In this document: positions 1 to 5,876 of the stretch, one piece after another | Layout: each line of letters opens with the position of its first letter | Numbering within the stretch: the first letter of the stretch is position 1 | DNA from: Frondihabitans sp. | Lineage (GTDB): Bacteria > Actinomycetota > Actinomycetes > Actinomycetales > Microbacteriaceae | Direction of reading: 5' to 3' | Length of the DNA: 8,445 nucleotides | Assembly: GCA_025464735.1 (NCBI GenBank) | Contig: JAODMX010000463.1 | Coordinates: 1-8,445, forward strand | Position numbers and translations under genes: made by a program | The notes under the pieces: generated by a model | What the model saw: only the letters and a program-made list of their open reading frames with translations | What the model was told of the DNA's origin: nothing | Database searches by the model: none

Positions 1-701
1 TCACGCGCAATCCCTTCCACCCGCGCCGCTGGTCGCTGCACGTGAAGATGACCCTGGTGACCACCGTGATCCTGCTCGTTGCCGGGACCGTGCTGTTCAT
101 CGTTCTCGAGTTCGACAACCCGCGCACGTTCGGTGACAGATCGGCGGGGCCGACGATCTTCGAGTCGCTCTTCCTCAGTACGATGACCCGATCGGGCGGC
201 TTCTCGACGATCGACATCGCGCACCTGCACGACTCGAGCCTGCTCGTCGCCGACATGCTGATGTTCATCGGCGGCGGCTCCGCTTCGACCGCCGGCGGTA
301 TCAAGGTCACGACGCTCGCCGTCCTCTTCCTTGCCGCCGTGGCCGAGGCACGCGGCAAACGCAGCATGGAGGCGTTCGGGCGGCGCATTCCGAGTGACGT
401 GCTGCGGCTGGGTGTGAGCGTTGCCCTCTGGGGGGCGACCATCGTCGCCGTCGCGACCGTCGTGATCCTGCAGATCACCAAAGCGGAGCTGTCGCATGTT
501 CTCTTCGAGGTGATCTCCGCTTTCGCCACCTGTGGCCTCTCGGTCGGGCTCACAGAACACCTCCCTGATTCCGCGAAGTACGTGCTCGCCGTGACGATGT
601 GGATGGGGCGCGTTGGTACAGTGACGCTCGCCGTCGCGCTGGCCAACAGCCAGCGTCGCCAGTTGTTCACGCGCCCCGAAGAAAGGCCCATCGTTGGCTG
701 A
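1..701 (+). CDS. ktrB: KtrB/TrkH-type potassium uptake channel subunit, 3' part only
   Basis: Integral-membrane, ion-conducting subunit of a Ktr/Trk K+ uptake system. The frame is open from base 3 at the window edge, leaving 232 C-terminal residues; the N-terminal half lies outside. Visible family landmarks, in order: a hydrophobic helix (LVTTVILLVAGTVLFIVL), the third pore-filter region TRSGGFSTID, the intramembrane gate loop rich in small residues (MFIGGGSASTAGGIK), the fourth filter region SAFATCGLSVGLT, and a last membrane segment beginning MWMGRVGTVTLA. Four filter regions around a pseudo-fourfold axis are the known TrkH/KtrB architecture; two are seen here. The stop overlaps the next gene, the cytoplasmic nucleotide-binding partner, by 8 bases, so the two are almost certainly co-translated. 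The Ktr rather than Trk label rests on the small single-RCK partner. Na+ versus K+ dependence cannot be read from the sequence. Confidence 0.92.
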   Translation, partial: TRNPFHPRRWSLHVKMTLVTTVILLVAGTVLFIVLEFDNPRTFGDRSAGPTIFESLFLSTMTRSGGFSTIDIAHLHDSSLLVADMLMFIGGGSASTAGGIKVTTLAVLFLAAVAEARGKRSMEAFGRRIPSDVLRLGVSVALWGATIVAVATVVILQITKAELSHVLFEVISAFATCGLSVGLTEHLPDSAKYVLAVTMWMGRVGTVTLAVALANSQRRQLFTRPEERPIVG

Positions 702-1365
702 ACGGATTCCCCACGACGCGCCCGTGCTGGTCATCGGACTCGGCCGGTTCGGAGCCGCGACCGCCGGGCAGCTCCAACGCCAGGACCGCGACGTGCTCGT
801 CGTCGACAACGACGCCGCCCTCGTACAGCAGTGGGCCGAGCGCGTGACCCACGCCGTGCAGGCGGACGCCCGCAACATCGATGCGCTCACTCAGATTGGG
901 GCGCGCGACTTCGCGATCGCGGTTGTGGGGGTCGGGTCATCCATCGAAGCCAGCGTGCTCATCACCGCCAACCTCGTCGACCTCGAGATCCCGCAGATCT
1001 GGGCGAAGGCGATCTCCAAATCGCACGGCAAGATCCTGAGCCGGATCGGGGCCACGCACGTCATCTACCCGGAGGCGGAGGCCGGCGAGCGCGTCGCCCA
1101 CCTCGTCTCGGGGAGAATGCTCGACTACATCGAGTTCGACGACGACTTCGCGATCGTCAAGATGTACCCGCCGAAGGCGGTGCGCCAGACGACGCTCGGC
1201 GACTCGAAGATCCTGACGAAGTACGGCGTCACCGTGGTCGGGGTGAAATCTCCCGGTAGCGCGTTCCGTGAGGCCAGGCCCGAGACGACCATCGGCGATC
1301 ACGACCTCATCATCGTGAGTGGCACGGAGTCCCAGCTCGAGCGGTTCTCGGCTCTCGACGCCTGA
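694..1365 (+). CDS. ktrA: KtrA/TrkA-type K+ channel gating subunit (RCK domains)
   Basis: Cytoplasmic ring-forming regulator that gates the KtrB channel in response to bound nucleotide. 223 residues, the usual size of KtrA (E. coli TrkA is a doubled version about twice as long). The N-terminal RCK_N Rossmann fold has the glycine motif GLGRFG at residues 15-20 and the acidic ribose-binding residue D38 at the end of the second strand (VVDND), pointing to NAD(H) or adenine nucleotide binding. Residues about 140-223 form the RCK_C domain (IVKMYPP ... TLGDSKI ... DLIIVSGTESQLERF). The start is TTG at 694, inside the end of ktrB, preceded by a purine-rich ribosome site GAAAGG at 681-686. The 8-base overlap indicates translational coupling and a stoichiometric complex. 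The gene ends 29 bases from the convergent proC. Confidence 0.92.
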   Translation: MAERIPHDAPVLVIGLGRFGAATAGQLQRQDRDVLVVDNDAALVQQWAERVTHAVQADARNIDALTQIGARDFAIAVVGVGSSIEASVLITANLVDLEIPQIWAKAISKSHGKILSRIGATHVIYPEAEAGERVAHLVSGRMLDYIEFDDDFAIVKMYPPKAVRQTTLGDSKILTKYGVTVVGVKSPGSAFREARPETTIGDHDLIIVSGTESQLERFSALDA

Positions 1366-1378
1366 GCGGCTGCGCAAC

Positions 1379-1394
1379 GGCGTGGACTGACGCC
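1379..1394. terminator. Small symmetric hairpin between convergent ktrA and proC
   Basis: GGCGT, a 6-base loop and ACGCC fill the last 16 bases of the 29-base gap between two converging stop codons. The symmetry would serve both strands. It is only 5 bp long and has no T-run on either side, so it is a weak terminator candidate supported mostly by position. Confidence 0.3.
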
Positions 1395-2228
1395 CTACTC
1401 CTCGGCGATCTCGCGGGCCCGCTGCAGGGCTGCGGCGGCCGCGCGGTCGAAGACCTGCTTCAGATCAGCTCCTTCGAGCACCTCAACGGCCTTCTCGGTC
1501 GTGCCGTGCGGGCTTGTGACGCGCCGGCGAAGCTCCGCCGGGTCGACGACATCGGCCGCCAGCAGCTCGGACGCCCCACGAAAGGTGCCCTGCACCATGA
1601 CCGCCGCCTGGTGCGGCGTGAAGCCGAGATCGACAGCGGTCGCGGTCATCTGCTCGATCAGGTAGAAGACGTAGGCCGGGCCGGATCCGGAGATCGTCGA
1701 GAGCGCGTCGATCTTGTCTTCGGGAATGGTCACCACCTCGCCCACGCAGGCGAACAGGGTGCGGGCGAGTGCGAGATCGGCGTCGGAGGCGCGGCTTCCC
1801 GCCGCGAGCCCGGTCACGGCCAGCCCCACCAGGGCGGGGGTGTTCGGCATTGACCTGAGCACGGGCACGGTGTCAGGCAGAACGGCTTCCATGGCCGCTG
1901 TGGTGATGCCCGCGGCCAAGCTCACGACGATCGTTCCCGCCTCGATGACCGGCGCGATGCCACGCAGCAGGTCGAGAACCAAATACGGCTTCACACCGAT
2001 GAGCACGATCTTGGCGCCGGTGACAGCCGAGGCATTGGCCGCAGGATCCGTCTCGGTCGCCAGTGAAGTCACGTTTCCGTGGCGCAGCGCCGTGGCTTTC
2101 GCCTCCGTGCGATTCGTGACGCGAACACCCCCCTCGACGCTGACATCGGGCCGCACGAGGCCGTGGAGGATGGCGCCCCCCATCGATCCGGCTCCGAGAA
2201 TTGCAGTGGCGGGGAGGGTCGTCGTCAT
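1395..2228 (-). CDS. proC: Pyrroline-5-carboxylate reductase
   Basis: Catalyses the last step of proline synthesis: NAD(P)H-dependent reduction of 1-pyrroline-5-carboxylate to L-proline, in the cytoplasm. 277 residues, normal for the family. The N-terminal Rossmann domain has ILGAGSMGGAIL (residues 10-21); RSMPNTP (125-131) and the helical dimerisation domain with SGSGPAYVFYLIEQM (180-194) follow. The P5CR signature is at 237-244 as VTSPHGTT; His replaces the Gly or Asn often found after SP, which is not an active-site loss as far as I can tell. The start ATG at 2228 is preceded by TAGGATGGACCA. This can be read as a -10 hexamer placed to start the mRNA at the ATG (leaderless), or AGGATGG may act as a ribosome site. 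It is divergent from the CDF gene and convergent with ktrA, so it stands alone. Confidence 0.95.
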   Translation of the reverse strand: MTTTLPATAILGAGSMGGAILHGLVRPDVSVEGGVRVTNRTEAKATALRHGNVTSLATETDPAANASAVTGAKIVLIGVKPYLVLDLLRGIAPVIEAGTIVVSLAAGITTAAMEAVLPDTVPVLRSMPNTPALVGLAVTGLAAGSRASDADLALARTLFACVGEVVTIPEDKIDALSTISGSGPAYVFYLIEQMTATAVDLGFTPHQAAVMVQGTFRGASELLAADVVDPAELRRRVTSPHGTTEKAVEVLEGADLKQVFDRAAAAALQRAREIAEE

Positions 2229-2234
2229 TGGTCC

Positions 2235-2244
2235 ATCCTAGGAT
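2235..2244. promoter_or_regulatory. Palindromic -10 region shared by proC and the CDF gene
   Basis: ATCCTAGGAT is a perfect 10-bp palindrome, so it presents TAGGAT (a TANNNT-type -10) on both strands. On the minus strand, 6 bases separate TAGGAT from the proC ATG, which would give a leaderless transcript. On the plus strand it would start a transcript near 2251, about 48 bases before the CDF ATG at 2300, which has its own ribosome site GAGAGG (2291-2296). I see no convincing -35 for either direction. Confidence 0.5.
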
Positions 2245-2299
2245 TGGCCGCAGTAGTCGGGGCACGGGAGCCCCACATCGGGGTGATCGAGAGAGGCTC

Positions 2300-3307
2300 A
2301 TGAGCGAACCGCACAGTCCAGGCACGGAAGCCGAAGCGACCGAAGCCCCCGGGGCGCACGGCACCAAGGCGATCCTCGCCGCCCTCGGGGCGAACCTCGG
2401 CATCGCGCTCGTCAAGCTCATCGCCTGGGGGTTCTCCGGGTCAGCGTCGATGCTCGCCGAGGGAGTCCATTCGATCGCCGACTCGGCCAACCAGCTCCTG
2501 CTGCTGCTGGGAGCGCGGCAGTCCCGGCGCAAGGCTGACGAGGAGCACCCCTTCGGCTACGGTCGAGAGCGTTACGTCTACGCCTTCGTCGTGTCGATCA
2601 TTCTGTTCTCCATCGGTGGCGTCTTCTCTGTCTACGAGGGCGTCGGCAAGATCCAGCATCCGCACGAACTCGAGGTTCCCTGGTTGCCGCTCGCCGTGCT
2701 CGTGATCGCTATGGTGCTCGAGTCGTTCTCACTGCGGACTGCTCTGCGCGAAGCGCGCCCGCATCGAGGCGACCAGAGCTGGCTGCGGTTCATTCGACGC
2801 GCGAAAGCGCCGGAGCTCCCCGTGCTCCTGCTCGAAGATACGGCGGCGCTCACGGGGCTCGGTCTGGCGTTCCTCGGAGTGCTGTTGACCGTCATCACCG
2901 GCAACAGCCTCTTCGACGCCCTGGGCACGCTGTGCATCGGCGCGCTACTCATCCTCGTCGCCATCGTGCTCGGCATCGAGACGAAGAGTCTCCTCGTCGG
3001 CGAGGGCGCATCGGCAGAAGACACCGCGGCGATCAAGCGTGCCATCATGGCCGGCCCCGAGGTCGAGCAGATCATCCACATGAAGACGCTCTACCTCGGG
3101 CCCGAAGAATTGCTCGTCGGGGTGAAGGTGGCGGTCTCCGGGAAGCAGCTTCTGGCCGACGTCGCCTCGTCGATCAACGCGGTCGAGAAGCGTGTCAGAG
3201 CGGCCGTGCCGATCGCCCGCGTCATCTACGTCGAACCGGATGTCTGGGTGCAGCCGGGTACCCCGGAACCACCGACCGAGACGATCGTCATCAAGGCGTC
3301 CGACTAA
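2300..3307 (+). CDS. Cation diffusion facilitator, ZnT9 (SLC30A9)-like
   Basis: Membrane transporter of the CDF family, expected to export a divalent metal such as Zn2+ or Mn2+ against a proton gradient. 335 residues from ATG 2300, chosen because GAGAGG sits 3 bases upstream and the encoded sequence before it is non-hydrophobic and lies in the promoter region. Membrane segments are near residues 25-45, 48-72, 94-112, 128-146, 174-198 and 205-227; a cytoplasmic C-terminal domain (about 235-315) ends VIYVEPDVW. The TM2 metal motif is HSIADSANQ (H57, D61). TM5 has LLLEDTAALTG (E179, D180) instead of the HxxxD of YiiP-type exporters. HSIAD[ST]ANQ, HPFGYG[RS], LLEDTAA and ITGN.LFD.LG match my memory of human ZnT9, so this looks like the bacterial counterpart of that branch. 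Substrate cannot be fixed from sequence. No metal-regulator gene is adjacent. Confidence 0.88.
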   Translation: MSEPHSPGTEAEATEAPGAHGTKAILAALGANLGIALVKLIAWGFSGSASMLAEGVHSIADSANQLLLLLGARQSRRKADEEHPFGYGRERYVYAFVVSIILFSIGGVFSVYEGVGKIQHPHELEVPWLPLAVLVIAMVLESFSLRTALREARPHRGDQSWLRFIRRAKAPELPVLLLEDTAALTGLGLAFLGVLLTVITGNSLFDALGTLCIGALLILVAIVLGIETKSLLVGEGASAEDTAAIKRAIMAGPEVEQIIHMKTLYLGPEELLVGVKVAVSGKQLLADVASSINAVEKRVRAAVPIARVIYVEPDVWVQPGTPEPPTETIVIKASD

Positions 3308-3337
3308 GCGCTCACGGCCTGCGCAGGGCTAGCGCTT
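3306..3337. terminator. Nested dyad between convergent CDF and tadA genes
   Basis: AAGCGCT (3306-3312) and AGCGCTT (3331-3337) form a 7-bp inverted repeat overlapping both stop codons, and between them lies a second palindrome, CCTGCGCAGG (3318-3327). The symmetry and placement between converging genes fit a bidirectional terminator. There is no long T-run, as is common in actinobacteria. Confidence 0.45.
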
Positions 3338-3811
3338 CGAGGCGAAGAACCCGTCGAGGAGGGCCGCGCACTCCCCGGCACGCACCCCGGCGTAGACCTC
3401 GGCGCGGTGCGGGAGCCTGCGGTCGCGGACGATGTCGTAGACGCTGCCCGCGGCTCCTGCCTTCTCATCCCACGCGCCGAAGACAAGCCGCGGCACCCGT
3501 GCGGCGAGAATCGCGCCGGCACACATCGGACACGGCTCGAGCGTGACGACGAGAGTCGCCCCCGTCAGGTGCCAGTCGCCCGTCGCTCGCGCGGCAGCGC
3601 GCAGAGCAAGCACCTCGGCGTGGGCGGTAGGGTCTGCGGTCGCCTCGCGTTCATTGTGGCCGATCCCAAGGATCCTGCCCTCGGCATCGACCACGACCGC
3701 ACCCACCGGAACGTCGCCGGTCTCGGCACAGCGCTGAGCTTCGTCAAGCGCCAGCTGCATCCAGCCGTCGAAAGCCGCCGGCACGGGCGAACCGTGAGGC
3801 AGTGCAGGCAC
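3329..3811 (-). CDS. tadA: tRNA-specific adenosine deaminase (TadA)
   Basis: Zinc-dependent deaminase that converts the wobble adenosine (position 34) of tRNA-Arg(ACG) to inosine. 160 residues from GTG 3811, a normal TadA length. I chose this GTG because a strong ribosome site GGAGGT (minus strand, 3822-3817) lies 5 bases before it; the ATG at 3760, within [10 protein letters not shown], would also give a near-complete protein but lacks this site. The frame remains open upstream to 3961, but that would overlap upp. Catalytic zinc motif: TAHAEVLAL (His ligand and proton-shuttle Glu) followed by [12 protein letters not shown] (two Cys ligands). VPVGAVVVD and the C-terminal region [17 protein letters not shown] are also typical. 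HAE plus PCxMC alone would fit other cytidine or guanine deaminases, but the N- and C-terminal sequence makes TadA clearly the best call. Confidence 0.94.
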   Translation of the reverse strand: MPALPHGSPVPAAFDGWMQLALDEAQRCAETGDVPVGAVVVDAEGRILGIGHNEREATADPTAHAEVLALRAAARATGDWHLTGATLVVTLEPCPMCAGAILAARVPRLVFGAWDEKAGAAGSVYDIVRDRRLPHRAEVYAGVRAGECAALLDGFFASKR

Positions 3812-3838
3812 GCGGCACCTCCGAACTCTCGACTCCGC

Positions 3839-3852
3839 TAGCCTCGAGCCTA
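3839..3852. promoter_or_regulatory. Near-palindromic divergent -10 region of tadA and upp
   Basis: TAGCCTCGAGCCTA reads TAGCCT on the plus strand (3839-3844), 7 bases before the upp ATG, and TAGGCT on the minus strand (3852-3847), about 35 bases before the tadA start. Both fit TANNNT. For upp this would put the transcript start at the ATG itself, and upp has no visible ribosome site. For tadA it leaves a leader of roughly 29 bases holding GGAGGT. No good -35 is visible. Confidence 0.45.
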
Positions 3853-4484
3853 TGCGAGTGCACGTGGCCGACCACCCCCTCATCACCCACAAGCTCACGG
3901 TGCTCCGCGACAAGAGGACGAAGTCGCCGACGTTCCGTGCGCTCACCGAGGAGCTCGTCACGTTGCTCGCCTACGAGGCGACCCGCACGGTCCGCACCGA
4001 GCCGATCGACATCGAGACCCCTGTGGGCCCGACGACCGGTCTGGCCATCAGCAAGCCCCGTCCGTTGGTGGTGCCGATCCTGCGCGCGGGCCTCGGCATG
4101 CTCGAGGGAATGACCAAGCTGGTGCCATCGGCCGAGGTCGGATTCCTCGGCATGATGCGCGACGAAGAGACCTTGCAGCCGACCACCTACGCCGAACGTC
4201 TGCCCGACGATCTCTCGAACCGGCAGTGCTTCGTGCTCGATCCGATGCTGGCGACGGGTGGGTCACTGATCGCCGCGATCGATTTCCTCCTCACGCGCGG
4301 GGCCGTCGATGTCACAGCCGTGTGCATCCTGGCGTCACCCGAAGGTCTGGCCGCCGTCGAGAAAGCGATGCACGGTCGCGAGGTGTCAATCGTGCTGGGT
4401 GCCGTCGACGAGCGACTGAACGAGAACGGGTACATCGTGCCGGGACTGGGCGACGCGGGCGACCGTTTGTACGGGCTCGCCTGA
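3852..4484 (+). CDS. upp: Uracil phosphoribosyltransferase
   Basis: Cytoplasmic pyrimidine-salvage enzyme: uracil + PRPP to UMP + PPi. 210 residues, standard for the family. The start sequence [20 protein letters not shown] is characteristic. [16 protein letters not shown] (about residues 69-84) is a conserved PRTase segment. The PRPP-binding loop is [12 protein letters not shown] (about 126-137), and the uracil-binding C-terminus is [19 protein letters not shown]. All key motifs look intact. No Shine-Dalgarno-like sequence precedes the ATG; TAGCCT ends 7 bases before it, so the mRNA is probably leaderless. Divergent from tadA with 40 bases between. The next downstream promoter begins only 43 bases after the stop, so there may be some read-through into the winged-helix leader. 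Confidence 0.96.
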   Translation: MRVHVADHPLITHKLTVLRDKRTKSPTFRALTEELVTLLAYEATRTVRTEPIDIETPVGPTTGLAISKPRPLVVPILRAGLGMLEGMTKLVPSAEVGFLGMMRDEETLQPTTYAERLPDDLSNRQCFVLDPMLATGGSLIAAIDFLLTRGAVDVTAVCILASPEGLAAVEKAMHGREVSIVLGAVDERLNENGYIVPGLGDAGDRLYGLA

Positions 4485-4491
4485 GCTTTTG

Positions 4492-4520
4492 CCCGGTCGC
4501 GACCGGGTACGACGCGTACC
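4492..4520. repeat. Two overlapping palindromes upstream of the leader promoter
   Basis: CCCGGTCGCGACCGGG (4492-4507) is a perfect 16-bp palindrome. It runs into GGTACG, 3 bases, CGTACC (4506-4520), a second dyad ending 6 bases before the TTGACA box. The first may contribute to termination behind upp, although the T-run (4487-4490) precedes rather than follows it. The second is placed like an operator or activator site for the leader promoter. Their function is not shown by sequence. Confidence 0.45.
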
Positions 4521-4526
4521 GCTCGG

Positions 4527-4555
4527 TTGACAGACACCCGGAGGTGCGAAACAAT
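4527..4555 (+). promoter_or_regulatory. Sigma-70 promoter of the Cys-codon leader
   Basis: TTGACA (4527-4532), a 17-base spacer, and AACAAT (4550-4555, matching TATAAT at 4 of 6). Seven bases then separate the -10 from ATG 4563, so transcription should start at or within a base of the ATG, giving a leaderless mRNA. This is the best promoter match in the window. Confidence 0.7.
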
Positions 4556-4562
4556 CACCCTT

Positions 4563-4679
4563 ATGAATGCAGACGCGCACGCCCCGATCACCCGTGAGGT
4601 TCACACCTCCCGAGGTCTCGTGGGGATTACCGGCATGGTTATGCCGGTTGCCGTCCTGTGTTGTCGAATGCATGCCTAA
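4563..4679 (+). CDS. Leaderless 38-residue Cys-Cys leader peptide (candidate)
   Basis: Short frame from ATG 4563 to TAA 4677-4679. The peptide begins MNADAHAPITREVHTSRG and ends PVAVLCCRMHA; the tandem TGT Cys codons are residues 33-34, followed by CGA Arg. There is no ribosome site, but the promoter just upstream would start the mRNA at this ATG. Three segments of a possible attenuator overlap its 3' half, and the stop codon lies inside the third. In mycobacteria, leaderless short frames with runs of Cys codons are established as cysteine-responsive attenuators, and this has the same construction, though only two Cys codons. That it senses cysteinyl-tRNA is inference. It might instead be a small functional protein or a chance frame. 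The next gene is the winged-helix regulator about 300 bases downstream. Confidence 0.6.
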   Translation: MNADAHAPITREVHTSRGLVGITGMVMPVAVLCCRMHA

Positions 4680-4686
4680 CCGGCAT
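4629..4686 (+). promoter_or_regulatory. Mutually exclusive hairpins: attenuator-like switch
   Basis: Segment A ACCGGCAT (4629-4636), segment B ATGCCGGTT (4641-4649) and segment C AACCGGCAT (4678-4686). A:B pairs 8 bp with a 4-base loop. B:C pairs 9 bp plus a G-U, with a loop of about 28 bases holding the two Cys codons. B cannot pair with both. A ribosome at the Cys codons (4659-4664) sits just past B, and one at the stop codon covers the start of C, so translation could decide which hairpin forms. All pairing is read directly from sequence; the regulatory role is inferred. Confidence 0.55.
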
Positions 4687-4975
4687 CCGACCCGCCGAGT
4701 CACCGCTGGTCTGCAGGCCTGATACAGCTGCCCTGCAACCCGCGACCGCGAGTTGAACCTCACCAGGTTCGCGCGGACGTGACTCCGGATGCACAATCCG
4801 CCCCACAAGGCGGAGCATCCCTCCCCGCTCCAAGATCCCGGGCTTCATTTTCCCGACTTGCGAGCCTCGCGGCACACACCGAAGGCATCGCGTTCCTTCT
4901 CCGCACCCGGCCTGCTCCCTAGGGGCTCGGGTTGGCGGACGAACGGGTGACTTCCTCGTCCCAAAGGACTCCCCC
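4687..4975 (+). promoter_or_regulatory. Structured leader before the winged-helix gene
   Basis: No gene is seen in these 289 bases. Predicted stems: TGCAGG/CCTGCA (4712-4717 with 4732-4737); CCGCG plus GAACCT paired with AGGTTC plus CGCGG (4746-4750, 4755-4760, 4765-4770, 4772-4776; 4-base loop); and GGATGC plus CCGCC paired with GGCGG plus GCATCC (4787-4792, 4798-4802, 4809-4813, 4815-4820). The last competes with GGAGC/GCTCC (4812-4816 with 4827-4831). None is followed by a T-run. The ribosome site AAAGGA (4963-4968) lies 7 bases before ATG 4976. I do not recognise a known riboswitch class. Confidence 0.4.
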
Positions 4976-5698
4976 ATGTCTCTCGCTCTTGACACCACCA
5001 GCATCCAGGCCCCGTCCACTCAGGCCCCCGCCACCCGCCACCTCACCGCGGTCGAGCCCCCGGCTCCCGCCCCCCGCCTCAGTGCCGTTCCCGCGGGCAC
5101 CGAGGCACGCGGGTTCGTTCTCTACGTCGGCATCGACGAGCTGAAAGCGGCCGACGCCGGCACCAGCCTCGGCGAGATCGTCTCCCAGCTCCGTGCCCTC
5201 ACCGCTCAGCTCGCCCCCGCCGCCGAAACGCACGCGGCCGTGGCCCTCGCTCCCGAGGGGGCGGGCGGGCGCGACGTCGACGTTGTCCGGCTGGCACTCC
5301 AGGATCCGGCAGCCCTCGCCAAGCACCGCCGGACCGAGGTCGACGAAGAACCCGGTGCTCGCGGCGGTGTGGTGGTCGACATCTCCCGCAAGCGCCTCCT
5401 GCTCGACGGCGACGTTGCCCCCCTCACGTACAAGGAGTTCGAGCTGCTGCAGTACCTCGTGCTCCGCGAGGGTCGCACCATCGAGCGCACCGAGCTGATC
5501 TCCAGCCTCTGGTCGGCGGGCGATGACGAAGACGCACCCAACGAGCGCACCATCGACGTCCACGTGCGTCGCCTTCGCTCGAAGCTCGGGGCCTTCGAGG
5601 ACATCGTCCGGACCGTGCGCGGTGTCGGCTACCGCTTCGACCGTCACGCCGACGTGTCGATCCGCCAGGCCTCCACCCCTTCTCCCGACGTCTTCTGA
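4976..5698 (+). CDS. Orphan OmpR/PhoB-type winged-helix DNA-binding protein
   Basis: Probable transcription regulator of 240 residues. Residues 1-45 are rich in Ala, Pro and Thr and look disordered. Residues about 46-115 (GFVLYVGIDELKAADAGTS ... DVDVVRLALQD) form a small domain I do not recognise; it lacks the acidic pocket, phospho-Asp and Lys of a receiver domain. Residues 130-224 are a complete Trans_reg_C winged helix: GVVVDISRKRLLLDG, LTYKEFELLQYLVLREGRTIERTEL, recognition helix ERTIDVHVRRLRSKLG (190-205), and the wing ending VRGVGYRFD. With no receiver and no neighbouring kinase, it is not a standard two-component regulator. The start has AAAGGA at 7 bases. The long leader with a Cys-codon frame suggests its expression is tuned after transcription starts. 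Its targets are unknown; the GTTAC/GTTAT dyad 180 bases downstream is the right type of site for this fold. Confidence 0.85.
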   Translation: MSLALDTTSIQAPSTQAPATRHLTAVEPPAPAPRLSAVPAGTEARGFVLYVGIDELKAADAGTSLGEIVSQLRALTAQLAPAAETHAAVALAPEGAGGRDVDVVRLALQDPAALAKHRRTEVDEEPGARGGVVVDISRKRLLLDGDVAPLTYKEFELLQYLVLREGRTIERTELISSLWSAGDDEDAPNERTIDVHVRRLRSKLGAFEDIVRTVRGVGYRFDRHADVSIRQASTPSPDVF

Positions 5699-5706
5699 TC
5701 AGCTGT

Positions 5707-5754
5707 CGAGGCGCCTCGCGGCGTTGTCGTCGGGCGCGATAGCGCCGCTATCGC
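5707..5754 (+). terminator. Palindrome and hairpin behind the winged-helix gene
   Basis: CGAGGCGCCTCG (5707-5718) is a perfect 12-bp palindrome. GCGATAGC, a 3-base loop and GCTATCGC (5736-5754) form an 8-bp hairpin 37 bases after the stop. The sequence after it is pyrimidine-rich but mostly C. Likely terminator for the winged-helix transcript; a U-tract is lacking. Confidence 0.45.
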
Positions 5755-5818
5755 TTCCTCCTCCGCCTTGCGATCCACCGCGACATCAGATCAGGCTATT
5801 TTGTCCCCCAGGGCGCGG

Positions 5819-5837
5819 ACCGGGTGTACCCCGGTTT
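5819..5837 (+). terminator. Second hairpin with short T-run
   Basis: ACCGGG, a 5-base loop (TGTAC) and CCCGGT (5819-5835), followed by TT and then A. Compact GC-rich stem with a minimal T-run, so it may be a back-up terminator. It also precedes the AT-rich stretch starting at about 5850. Confidence 0.35.
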
Positions 5838-5876
5838 ACCCGATGGCCATGTTTTTACAAGGATGTTCCCAGAAAA

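Noticed and set aside
2201..2299. Upstream extension of the CDF frame by 33 codons
   Set aside because: It covers the proC start and the shared promoter, is Arg/Ser-rich and unlike family N-termini, and ATG 2300 has a proper ribosome site.
3812..3961. Longer tadA frame of 210 residues
   Set aside because: It would overlap the start of upp by 110 bases on the opposite strand; the added part has no TadA similarity, and GTG 3811 has GGAGGT at good spacing.
4687..4975. Known riboswitch (SAM-IV, cobalamin, TPP, ydaO types considered)
   Set aside because: I could not find the conserved core boxes of any of these; the stems alone are not enough to assign a class.
4386..5019. Minus-strand frames across the upp end and the leader
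   Set aside because: They are opposite-strand shadows of GC-rich sequence with no ribosome site or familiar motif, and conflict with the promoter and leader on the plus strand.
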